Assembly: GCA_903906695.1 (NCBI GenBank)
Contig: CAIVLG010000080.1
Coordinates: forward strand, 1-34,143
DNA from: an uncultured beta proteobacterium
Lineage (GTDB): Bacteria > Pseudomonadota > Gammaproteobacteria > Burkholderiales > Burkholderiaceae_C
Direction: 5' to 3'
Length of the DNA: 34,143 nt
Under the pieces are notes generated by a model that searched no databases, was not told where the DNA came from, and saw nothing but the letters and a program-made list of their open reading frames with translations. Made by a program: the position numbers and the translations under genes. Shown here in pieces: positions 15,062-22,691 of this stretch. Position 1 is the stretch's first letter. Every line of letters starts with the position of its first letter.

Positions 15062-16444
15062 TCAGGCGGCACTGAGCTCGGTGGCCTTGGCCGCCGCGAC
15101 GGTAGTGGCGTAAGTACGCTGGCAGCGCCAGAGCACGGCCGCTGACAGGAGCAGACTGATGCAAGAGGTCCACACTGCGGCCTGCAGCAGTCCGTCTGGC
15201 CTATCTTTGAGATGGTCCGAAATTGCACCAACCAGTGCCGGGCTGAGCGAACTGCACACTGTATTTACCATGATGATGATGGCGACCAGGCGCGCTCGCA
15301 GGTGGCGCGGCGTCATATCTTGAATCGCGTTTGGAAACGTCATCATGCCGCACATGAGGAGGGTCATTTGGATCCCCAGGACAAGAAACAGTTGTGCCGC
15401 GTTGTGTACTGCAAGAAACATGGAGCTGGTGACTGCCGCCAGCAGCGAGCTGCACGTCAAAACGACGATGGGGAAGTGATCACCAAGTCGCCGGCGCAGG
15501 TATTTGGCTAGTAACTGAGTGAACAGCAGGCCAAGCAAGCTGGAAACGAACGCCGCAACGCCCATGAAGTTGCCGACCTGTACCGGCGTTGCTCCCATCT
15601 GGCGCATGGCCACCACTGGGAGAAATGCGCTGATGGCCGATAGCCCAAATAGCAGCAGACCCATGCCGAGGAAGAAGCTGCCGAAGGTACCCCAGTGCGA
15701 TCGAATAAAAGCGAGGACAGACATCTGCGCGTGTGCAAGTGAAGCGGTTTGCTGCAGGTCGCCATTGGGTCGCATGGACGACTTGACCTGCGCTGACATG
15801 CTCATCACCAAGCCGATGACGAGGATGCCTGGCAGGGCTGCGGCAAAGAATGCCAGACGCCAAGTTTCCAACCCCTGCCAGGCCACGGGAAGTGATGGCC
15901 GCAAGATGTCGACGTAGTAAATCAAATAGCCGCAGAGCGAGAGCACCATGCCCTGGCCGAGTCTGCCGCCCACGGCAAAGACGGAGTTGGCAAGGACACG
16001 CTGCCTTCCCTGGAAGAGCTCGGGGATAAGAGCGTAGGCTATCGGCAGCACACCGGCCTCGCCAGCGGCGACCATGGCGCTGGCAAAGAACAGTCCTGTG
16101 AAATTCTGAGCCAGACCGCAGGCCGCCACGGCCAGACTCCAGATTAAGACGCAGATCGATAGCACGACGCGGCGATCCAGGCGATCAGCGAGCCAGGCAA
16201 TCGGGTAGCCTGCTACGGCGGAGAACAGGGCAACACTCAAACCCTGAACAAGACCAATCTGGAAGTCGTTCAGCCCCATTTGCCGGCGAATTGTCTCGAT
16301 CTGTAAAACAAACACCTGACGGTCCAGCACGACGTACAGGCCGATGAAGACCAAAACTCCCAGGCTCCACCAGGCAATTGGTGATGCCCTGTGTGTTGAT
16401 TCGTCTGAACTGGCGCGGTTATCCGCTATGGCTGTGAGGGTCAT
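15062..16444 (-). CDS. MFS transporter (spinster-like)
   Basis: A 460-residue inner-membrane transporter with about twelve hydrophobic segments. The cytoplasmic loop between TM2 and TM3 has the MFS signature (GYPIAWLADRLDRR). TM1 includes FIGLYVVLDRQVFVLQIETI, a style shared with the spinster subgroup. AAGGA lies six bases before the ATG. It is the last gene of the minus-strand run from dgcN, 30 bases after the M32 carboxypeptidase. Substrate cannot be read; a short peptide, amino acid or product exporter would fit the operon. Confidence 0.88.
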   Translation of the reverse strand: MTLTAIADNRASSDESTHRASPIAWWSLGVLVFIGLYVVLDRQVFVLQIETIRRQMGLNDFQIGLVQGLSVALFSAVAGYPIAWLADRLDRRVVLSICVLIWSLAVAACGLAQNFTGLFFASAMVAAGEAGVLPIAYALIPELFQGRQRVLANSVFAVGGRLGQGMVLSLCGYLIYYVDILRPSLPVAWQGLETWRLAFFAAALPGILVIGLVMSMSAQVKSSMRPNGDLQQTASLAHAQMSVLAFIRSHWGTFGSFFLGMGLLLFGLSAISAFLPVVAMRQMGATPVQVGNFMGVAAFVSSLLGLLFTQLLAKYLRRRLGDHFPIVVLTCSSLLAAVTSSMFLAVHNAAQLFLVLGIQMTLLMCGMMTFPNAIQDMTPRHLRARLVAIIIMVNTVCSSLSPALVGAISDHLKDRPDGLLQAAVWTSCISLLLSAAVLWRCQRTYATTVAAAKATELSAA

Positions 16445-16474
16445 GGGGAGTCCTTCGCATGTTCTTTAGGTGCT

Positions 16475-17968
16475 TCACAGGTAGCGACGCTCAAAGTGTC
16501 GCCGCAAACAGTCGGGGTTCAGCCCTTCCCCGGTGATCTGACGCAGCAGGTCTTCAGCGTTAAATTGCGCGCCTACTTGCCATACCCTGGGTTTTAGCCA
16601 GGAGCCCACGCATCCCAGATCACCGGCAGCAATGCGCACATCCAGATCTGGCATGTCTGCCCTCATTGCGGCATTGCATTGTGCTGCGACCATGGCACCC
16701 ACGAGGTAGGTTGGAAAATAGCCGAACATCCCACGAGCCCAGTGCACATCTTGCAGAGGTCCTTGGCTGAGATAGCCGCGTGTGTCGACGCCAAGCAGGC
16801 GCTGCATGCGCTCGTTCCACGCGGCAGGAATGTCATCGACATTGAGTGCGCCATCGATCAATTCAAGTTCAATTTCAGTGCGCAGGATGATGTGAGCCGG
16901 GTAGGTGAGCTCATCGGCCTCGACCCGAATAGGGCCCGGTTGCACGCGCGTCATCATGCGCGAGAGGTTGTGCGGCTCAAAGGCGACCTGTGTTCCAAAA
17001 GCGGTCTTAAGCAAGGGTGATAGCGCCTGCGCGAACGCCAGCGAAGGCGCTAGCTGCCGCTCAAAACTCAGCGCTTGGCCTTCATGCAGAGCGGCGGAGT
17101 GCGGTTCCGTCAGTGGTTGTCCGAGCCACTCGCGCGGCAAATTTTGAAAGTAGCACGCGTGTCCCGCTTCGTGCATAGCCGCCAACAGGGCTGGTAGGAA
17201 CGTGCCCTCTTTGTACCGGGTAGTCAGGCGGACATCCTCCGGAACGCCGCCGGTAAATGGGTGTGCGCTGGCGTCCAACCGCCCGCGCTCAAAGTCGAAA
17301 CCGAGCATGCCGATAATCGTCTGGCAAAGTTGCCGCTGCGTCTCGATCGGAAATGGACCCTCAGGCTGGATGACATCTTCGGTCGACTGCCGATCGCGCG
17401 CCTGTTGAATCAGTCTAGGCAGCCATTGCGTCACCTCACCGAACAAGCTCTTGACGCGCAAGGTTCGCAGCCCCGCTTCATGGCGTTCGAGCAGTGCGTC
17501 ATAGCGTGATAGACCGAGGGCCTGCCCCAACTGTTCGGCTTCGTCTCGCACAGCCGCAACCAGTCGTGTCAGGGGCGCACTGAAGCTCTGCCATTCGTTT
17601 GCCTGTCGAGCTGAGTTCCAAGTTGCCATGGTGGCATCGCTGCACTGCAGGACGCGCGCCGCGGTATCGTTACTGACGGCCTGTGACAGCCGCTGCTCAC
17701 GCTGCATCAGCTGAAGGTTTACTCGTTTCAACTCGCTCAGAGGTTCCCTCTCGGCGAGCCCGAACTGCGCGTGTAAGCTTGGATCATGCTTCAAGTCGCG
17801 CAGCAGCTGAGCGAGTTCCGCCTGTGCTGCAGCGCGTGCTGAGGCCCCTCCTGCAGGCATCTGGGTCATGCGGTCCCAAGTCGCCAGGGCCTGCATATGC
17901 CCCAAGTGGTGCAAGCGCAGTTGGAGCGCAGTCAGCGTGTCATAGGCTGGGGTGACAGTGCCCATCAT
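16475..17968 (-). CDS. M32-family metallocarboxypeptidase (carboxypeptidase Taq type)
   Basis: Cytoplasmic zinc carboxypeptidase of 497 residues, normal for family M32. The zinc motif HEAGH is at 266-270, with the third ligand likely Glu296 in LHEGQALSFE. Other family marks are HPFTGGVPEDVRLTTRY before the zinc motif, and RVEADELTYPAHIILRTEIE and DVHWARGMFGYFPTYLVG after it. The ATG overlaps the stop of the upstream hydrolase gene (TAATG), indicating translational coupling. It would trim C-terminal amino acids from imported peptides. Confidence 0.94.
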   Translation of the reverse strand: MMGTVTPAYDTLTALQLRLHHLGHMQALATWDRMTQMPAGGASARAAAQAELAQLLRDLKHDPSLHAQFGLAEREPLSELKRVNLQLMQREQRLSQAVSNDTAARVLQCSDATMATWNSARQANEWQSFSAPLTRLVAAVRDEAEQLGQALGLSRYDALLERHEAGLRTLRVKSLFGEVTQWLPRLIQQARDRQSTEDVIQPEGPFPIETQRQLCQTIIGMLGFDFERGRLDASAHPFTGGVPEDVRLTTRYKEGTFLPALLAAMHEAGHACYFQNLPREWLGQPLTEPHSAALHEGQALSFERQLAPSLAFAQALSPLLKTAFGTQVAFEPHNLSRMMTRVQPGPIRVEADELTYPAHIILRTEIELELIDGALNVDDIPAAWNERMQRLLGVDTRGYLSQGPLQDVHWARGMFGYFPTYLVGAMVAAQCNAAMRADMPDLDVRIAAGDLGCVGSWLKPRVWQVGAQFNAEDLLRQITGEGLNPDCLRRHFERRYL

Positions 17969-18858
17969 TAGCGGCGCATCGTGAACTTGATGCCACGGGC
18001 AATCCCGGCAGGTGGCACCATGTTGTGGTCATCACCCGCATGTACGACGGTTTCGATCTCGAACTGCGGGCTCGCCAACGTTGCCAACCTTTCTCCCAGT
18101 TCCTGCACGTTCGGGACCATCCGGCACTCTTCGGTCATGTCGCGAAAGTCTTGCTCGCCGGCGGGCAGGCCCGGGACGAAACGAAACGTAGATTCCAGCT
18201 CGCCCACACTGATCAGGGCACGCGCCTTGACCTGACCGGCGCGCACGCGGTCGCTGAAGGCAGCCTCATGGGCCAGCACGGCGCGGTCGTTGTGCCAGAT
18301 CGACGGGCTGATGGCCACGAAGTGCTGGAACGACGCAGTGTGCCGGAACAGTGCGTGCAGCGTGGTCAGCCCGCCCAGGGAATGCCCCATCAGAACTTGC
18401 TCGTGCTTGTTGATGGCCACCATGGCTTCGACACGTGGCTTGACTTCTTCTTCGATGATTCGAAAGTAGTTATCCATACCGCCGAAGCCTTCGGACGGCC
18501 GTGGCATCTTCGCCATGAAGCCTTTCGTCAGGCGTTCTTCGGAGATTGGCGTCGTCAGGTCGATCATGCGCAAGTCCAGTGCCTCGCTGACACTGTCGGT
18601 GGGGTAGCCGATGCCGACCACGACGGGGTCGATGACATCGGGCCAGCGGGCCTGGATGCGCGCCGTATCGACGGCGATGCCGAAGTGCAGGTTACCGTCG
18701 ATCAGGTAAACGACCACGTGGCCCTCCGGTGGTACAGGTCGCCGCGTGGGGATCGAAACAAACAGCCGGTAGGCGCGGCCATTGACCTTCGATGTGAAGT
18801 CGATGATGCGGGCGTTCAGGGCCATCTCGGCGCTGGAGGAGGAAGATGCAATAGTCAT
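17968..18858 (-). CDS. Alpha/beta hydrolase of the esterase D/IroE-like family
   Basis: A 296-residue hydrolase with the putative esterase (PF00756-like) layout. The nucleophile elbow is GHS160LGG. VVYLIDGN marks an early strand, and the likely catalytic His is in the late VHAGDDHN segment. There is no signal peptide. Relatives cleave esters of siderophores or other acyl groups, and some act on peptide-like substrates. In this operon, between dgcA and an M32 carboxypeptidase, it may release an acyl or ester-linked group from the imported substrate; this is inference. GAGAG lies five bases before the ATG. Confidence 0.85.
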   Translation of the reverse strand: MTIASSSSSAEMALNARIIDFTSKVNGRAYRLFVSIPTRRPVPPEGHVVVYLIDGNLHFGIAVDTARIQARWPDVIDPVVVGIGYPTDSVSEALDLRMIDLTTPISEERLTKGFMAKMPRPSEGFGGMDNYFRIIEEEVKPRVEAMVAINKHEQVLMGHSLGGLTTLHALFRHTASFQHFVAISPSIWHNDRAVLAHEAAFSDRVRAGQVKARALISVGELESTFRFVPGLPAGEQDFRDMTEECRMVPNVQELGERLATLASPQFEIETVVHAGDDHNMVPPAGIARGIKFTMRR

Positions 18859-18916
18859 GCGTGCTCTCGATTGAGGTGAAGAAGTGGAATCTGTATAGGA
18901 TCATGGATTTGACGGA

Positions 18917-19900
18917 TCAACCCCAGAGTTCAGATGAAGGGGGGTGTACCTCTCCGTCAACGTAGCTCATGGCGAATTGACGGTCGCCCCGTTGGAGCAA
19001 GGGACCATCAAGGTCAGTCCAATTTGCCCACTGCGCGACCAGGAAAGCGGGCGCCATGCCCAGTGAAGTCCCACACATATTTCCTACCATCACGTCCAGA
19101 CCGAGCTCGCGCGCCTGGCGCACCATGGCCAAAGCCTCGGTGAGGCCGCCACACTTGTCGAGTTTGATATTGACGGCTTGGTACCGGCCAGCCAGCGCAA
19201 GAAGTGATCCACGATCAGTGCAGGACTCATCTGCAGCAAGTGGTATTGGCGAACGCAAGCGGCCCAGGACTGCGTCTTCATGGCGAGGCAGTGGTTGCTC
19301 GATCAGTTCTACGCCTGCCGCTAGCAGTTGGGGCAAGAGAGCTTCCAGTAGATGTATGTCCCAGGCTTGATTGGCGTCGATGATCAGGCGCACCTGTGGC
19401 AGTTCGTCACGCACAATTTCAACAATATCGATGTGCCGATGCCCATCTGCCTTGATCTTTATTAGCGGCATATTCCTGGCAGCGCGCGCACGCTGACGCG
19501 TCTCTTCTGCCGACCCCAGTCCGATGGTGAAGGAGGTCAGAACCGGCTGAAGTTGCGCCAGGCCGGCTGATTGCCAGGCCGGTACGCCATTGCGTTTGGC
19601 TCGCAGGTCCCAGAGGGCGCAATCCACGGCATTCCTGGCACCACCCGATGGCAATAGGCAGTTGAGCACGTCGCCAGCGATGTCGGCATGCAAATTCTTC
19701 AATATCACCTCAATCTGTGCGGCCATGCTCGCTGGCGTTTCGCCGTCATAGTCAACGCCTGCTGCTTCAGCACGTCCGGACACGCCATTTTGGTCCGTCA
19801 GTGTGATGGTCAACAATGGAAGTTCGGTCATCGTCTCACGGGAGATTTCGAATGGCTCTTTCATTGGCCAGTGTTCGATGGTGCTGTGCAGCGTGAGCAT
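18917..19900 (-). CDS. dgcA: Dipeptide-epimerase-family racemase, probably N-acetyl-D-glutamate racemase
   Basis: Enolase-superfamily enzyme of 327 residues. The catalytic KxK is K148-I-K150. Metal ligands are Asp175 in IIDANQAW, Glu201 in ELIEQPLP and Asp224 in AADESCTD. The opposite-face lysine is near 246 (NIKLDKCGG), and the C-terminal GNMCGTSLGMAPA completes the pattern. By sequence alone it could be an L-Ala-D/L-Glu epimerase. Its overlap (TAATG) with a DUF1611 gene is the arrangement described for DgcN-DgcA, where D-glutamate is N-acetylated and then racemised to the L-form, so I favour that role. The frame is open 49 codons upstream, but that part lies inside the DUF1611 gene; the ATG at 19900 fits the family N-terminus. 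Confidence 0.82.
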   Translation of the reverse strand: MLTLHSTIEHWPMKEPFEISRETMTELPLLTITLTDQNGVSGRAEAAGVDYDGETPASMAAQIEVILKNLHADIAGDVLNCLLPSGGARNAVDCALWDLRAKRNGVPAWQSAGLAQLQPVLTSFTIGLGSAEETRQRARAARNMPLIKIKADGHRHIDIVEIVRDELPQVRLIIDANQAWDIHLLEALLPQLLAAGVELIEQPLPRHEDAVLGRLRSPIPLAADESCTDRGSLLALAGRYQAVNIKLDKCGGLTEALAMVRQARELGLDVMVGNMCGTSLGMAPAFLVAQWANWTDLDGPLLQRGDRQFAMSYVDGEVHPPSSELWG

Positions 19901-20904
19901 TATCCGATCAGCTCGCGTGCGATGGCGTCGACACCACCTCGCATCGGATCGCACACGGGCAGTCCTAGCTCGGCCTGGAACGCGCAGCGATATTGTTGCC
20001 AGACAGCTTCGTCTAGAGAGGATGAATTGACGGCCACGCCGACACAACGCACCTGTGGGTTGGTCAGTCGCCCGGCCTCAACATAGCGGTCAATCGCCGT
20101 TTGCAGACTTGGCAGCGTGATATGGGGGTAGCCCTCGATTGTCTCGCGCGAGGGGTCGTGACATAGCACCAATGCATCGGGTTGCGATCCGTGCAGCAAA
20201 CCCAGTGTGACGCCTGCGTAGGCGGGATGGAACAGCGCGCCCTGACCCTCAATGACATCCCAATGGTCTACATCATTAGCTGGGGACAGCAGTTCTGCCG
20301 CTCCGGCTATGAAATCGGCAACTACCGCGTCAATTGCAATGCCACTGCCTGCGATCATGATGCCGGTCTGGCCAGTGGCGCGAAAGCTGGCCTTGGCACC
20401 CATGTTCTGCATCGCATTCGTAAGCGCCAGGGCGGTGTACTTTTTGCCCAGAGCACAATCGGTGCCTACTGTGAGGAGGCGTTTGCCGCTGCGTTTGATG
20501 CCACTGCCGGTGGGCAGAGGAAGATTGTTGTGGCGGATGTTGATCAACCTGAGACCATTGCGAGCGGCTGCGGCGCTGAGCTCGGTAAAACTCTCCAATC
20601 GAGTGTGCATGCCGCTGATCACATCCATGCCAGCGTCCAGGGCCTCAACTAGCAGGGGTAACCATGTCGCTGGTATCTGGCCGCCGACTGCCGCAACGCC
20701 AATAACCAAGGACGCAGCGCCCTGAGCAGCAGCCTCGCCCGGGCTCAAGTGCCGCAAGCCTAGGCTGATAGTGGCGCCAGGCAATCGGCATTCGCCGATG
20801 ACGTCAGATGCGCACCAATCACGCAGGCCAAAGCCGGTTTTGGCATCGGACTTGAGTGTGACGTCTCCAAGGAAGACCAGGTAGGGCTTGCGCAATGTGT
20901 GCAT
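19900..20904 (-). CDS. dgcN: DUF1611-family protein, probable D-glutamate N-acetyltransferase
   Basis: A 334-residue protein of the DUF1611 family. It has an N-terminal Rossmann-like domain (YLVFLGDVTLKSDAKTGFGL) and a P-loop-like motif LTVGTDCALGKKYTALAL near the middle. ATGQTGIMIAGSGIAIDAVV and VIEGQGALFHPAYAGVTLGL follow. Members linked to a dipeptide-epimerase gene have been characterised as DgcN, which acetylates D-glutamate in a D-Glu utilisation pathway. The ATG at 20904 is preferred. A longer frame to 21039 would run through the putative operator at 20939-20955 and adds residues unlike the family. It is the first gene of the minus-strand operon and is divergent from the S12 hydrolase. 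Confidence 0.8.
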   Translation of the reverse strand: MHTLRKPYLVFLGDVTLKSDAKTGFGLRDWCASDVIGECRLPGATISLGLRHLSPGEAAAQGAASLVIGVAAVGGQIPATWLPLLVEALDAGMDVISGMHTRLESFTELSAAAARNGLRLINIRHNNLPLPTGSGIKRSGKRLLTVGTDCALGKKYTALALTNAMQNMGAKASFRATGQTGIMIAGSGIAIDAVVADFIAGAAELLSPANDVDHWDVIEGQGALFHPAYAGVTLGLLHGSQPDALVLCHDPSRETIEGYPHITLPSLQTAIDRYVEAGRLTNPQVRCVGVAVNSSSLDEAVWQQYRCAFQAELGLPVCDPMRGGVDAIARELIG

Positions 20905-20938
20905 GGAAGTAGCTTCGAGTTTTGGTGAGTTTATCAAG

Positions 20939-20955
20939 TGGATAGTATGTTGTCC
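20939..20955 (-). promoter_or_regulatory. Putative operator upstream of dgcN (copy 1 of 4)
   Basis: TGGATAGTATGTTGTCC on the + strand, an imperfect palindrome 34 bp before the dgcN start. Its reverse complement differs from copy 4 upstream of the TonB receptor at only one of 17 positions. It fits the consensus TGGATANNWTRTTRWCC shared by four promoter sites in this block. Confidence 0.65.
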
Positions 20956-21156
20956 AATAAATCTGATTCTAGTGAATGCTCTGCCTGCGATGGGTTTGCA
21001 TTGCCGGTCGTGGAAACATTGATTCACCCACCACTGCATCTCAGAAGTTCCTGAGATGCATTGGGAATTTCGAACATTCCTGAGCGAAGACGCCGAAGTT
21101 CCACATGTTTGTGCGTCCTGAATTTAGCATTCTTACAATGCATGGGTAGAATATTG

Positions 21157-21173
21157 TGGATACGATATTGACC
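21157..21173 (+). promoter_or_regulatory. Putative operator upstream of S12 hydrolase (copy 2 of 4)
   Basis: TGGATACGATATTGACC, 21 bp before the ATG of the S12 hydrolase, fits TGGATANNWTRTTRWCC. It sits at the far side of the same divergent intergenic region as copy 1, so each divergent gene has its own site close to its start. Confidence 0.55.
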
Positions 21174-21194
21174 AATCACTGATAAGGCGTCTCT

Positions 21195-22514
21195 ATGCCA
21201 GACATCGAATCGCTTCCCGACGATCTTGCTGAACGTCTGCAGTTGAAGGCCAATACTTTCGGCATTCCTGGCTTGGCCGTGGTGTTGGTGTCGACCGGTC
21301 GTCAGGCAATTTGGGTACACGGTGAGGATGCGCCGGGGTCTGGGCGGCCAGTGACAGCCCAGACCTGGTTTTCTGTAGCCTCGGTAGGCAAGCAAGCGAC
21401 TGCCGTCGCCGTCCTGGATTTGGCGCAGCGGGGGCTTGTCGACTTAGCAGCACCAATTGGGCGCTACCTGACGGATGTGCCATCGTCCTGGTCCGATAGA
21501 AGTGTTCTTTCGTTGCTGCGGCACACGAGTGGATTGCCTGAATACTTGAGTCACACCGAGGCGCACGATGTGCCCGAGCGGCGCGAAGCGTTCATGCGAG
21601 CCTTTGCCGGCTTGCAGCCCGCCTGGAATGAGGGCGATGCGTGGATGTACAGCAACACCAACTACATTCTGTTGGGCTTCCTGATCGCCCAGTTATCTGG
21701 TGCCAGCTATGGTGTGGCGCTGCATCGCTTCTTTGAAAGGGTGGGCTGCAAGGGATTGGCTGTATCCAGTCCGACTTGGGCGCGTGCAGCGAATGCGGCA
21801 GGTGCTGGTGAGACTGCCTTGGATCAGGCAAGTTTGCTACGCCAAGTGATCGGTGACGGAGACGTTTCGTTCACGGCGGATGGCGCGGCGGCGTGGCTAG
21901 GATTGATGCTGGGTGACGCCGCGCTGGACGCCCAACACCGGGATGTAATGTTTGCTGCAGCAACGCTGAAGACGGGTCGCCCTTCGCCATATGGCTGTGC
22001 CTGGTTTGTGGATCGACTCGGCGATATGCCGATCTGCCACCATGCCGGGCACTATGACGGCTGGACGGCCATGGCCTATGTCGCCCCAGCCATGGGGTGC
22101 GCCGCGATGGTGATGTGCAACCTGGCCCCTGGCAATACACGAGCGGTTCGATACCTCGCGCAGATGGCACTTGAGGGCTTTGCGCCGGGCTCAACACCAC
22201 TCTCACTGGATTTGCAACCCGATGATGCGCCGGTCCTCACTGCTCGCGCGCGTGCACAGTTGCTGCGCCGAGGTGAACTCGACCCTTCTTTTTTTGCTGA
22301 AGAGTTGACACGTGTGGCGGAGCGTGGGGGTGCAGTACGCAATGTCATCAATCTCTGGTCTGGGCAGGAGCCGCAGGTCTTTGGACTGGTTGAGTCTCAC
22401 GGCTACCCCACGCATCTGCTGCGCCGCTACCGGGTGTCGTATCCGGAGCGTGTTGAGCATCTCTTGGTTGGAACGACGCCGACCGGACAGATCTATTGGG
22501 CTTGGCCCCTCTGA
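21195..22514 (+). CDS. S12-type serine hydrolase (beta-lactamase fold, D-aminopeptidase/esterase class)
   Basis: A 439-residue penicillin-binding-protein-fold hydrolase. The SxxK motif is S63-V-G-K66 in FSVASVGKQATAVAVLDL, and the YxN motif is Y152-S-N154 in WMYSNTNYILLGFLI. LLRHTSGLPEY is typical of the family, and a late HHAGHYDGW segment replaces the usual HSG/KTG box. No signal peptide is seen, so it is not a periplasmic beta-lactamase. Family members hydrolyse D-residue-containing peptides, esters or linear cyclopeptide products such as linearised microcystin (MlrB). The neighbouring dgcNA pair, TonB receptor and M20 peptidase favour a D-residue peptide substrate. AAGG lies seven bases before the ATG. 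Confidence 0.87.
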   Translation: MPDIESLPDDLAERLQLKANTFGIPGLAVVLVSTGRQAIWVHGEDAPGSGRPVTAQTWFSVASVGKQATAVAVLDLAQRGLVDLAAPIGRYLTDVPSSWSDRSVLSLLRHTSGLPEYLSHTEAHDVPERREAFMRAFAGLQPAWNEGDAWMYSNTNYILLGFLIAQLSGASYGVALHRFFERVGCKGLAVSSPTWARAANAAGAGETALDQASLLRQVIGDGDVSFTADGAAAWLGLMLGDAALDAQHRDVMFAAATLKTGRPSPYGCAWFVDRLGDMPICHHAGHYDGWTAMAYVAPAMGCAAMVMCNLAPGNTRAVRYLAQMALEGFAPGSTPLSLDLQPDDAPVLTARARAQLLRRGELDPSFFAEELTRVAERGGAVRNVINLWSGQEPQVFGLVESHGYPTHLLRRYRVSYPERVEHLLVGTTPTGQIYWAWPL

Positions 22515-22560
22515 ACCCGGCAGAGTTCGCCAAGTGTTTTCTCTTTTTGTTGCGCTTTGC

Positions 22561-22577
22561 GGACAATAACCTATCCA
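22561..22577 (+). promoter_or_regulatory. Putative operator upstream of TonB receptor (copy 3 of 4)
   Basis: GGACAATAACCTATCCA, the reverse orientation of TGGATANNWTRTTRWCC, lies 114 bp upstream of the receptor ATG. With copy 4 it makes a pair 74 bp apart, about seven helical turns, which would allow looping or cooperative binding. Confidence 0.55.
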
Positions 22578-22634
22578 TTCATCAGAATTAATCTGAAATA
22601 TTAGTTGTGATCTGCGGGTTTACGATATATTGAC

Positions 22635-22651
22635 GGATAACATACTATCCA
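22635..22651 (+). promoter_or_regulatory. Putative operator upstream of TonB receptor (copy 4 of 4)
   Basis: GGATAACATACTATCCA, 40 bp before the receptor ATG, has perfect GGATA/TATCC arms around six bases. It differs at one position from the reverse complement of copy 1 in front of dgcN. The position suits a repressor site over or just downstream of the promoter. Confidence 0.65.
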
Positions 22652-22691
22652 ACACAATAAATTCGTACCTTATCAAACTGGAGAAAGCAGC

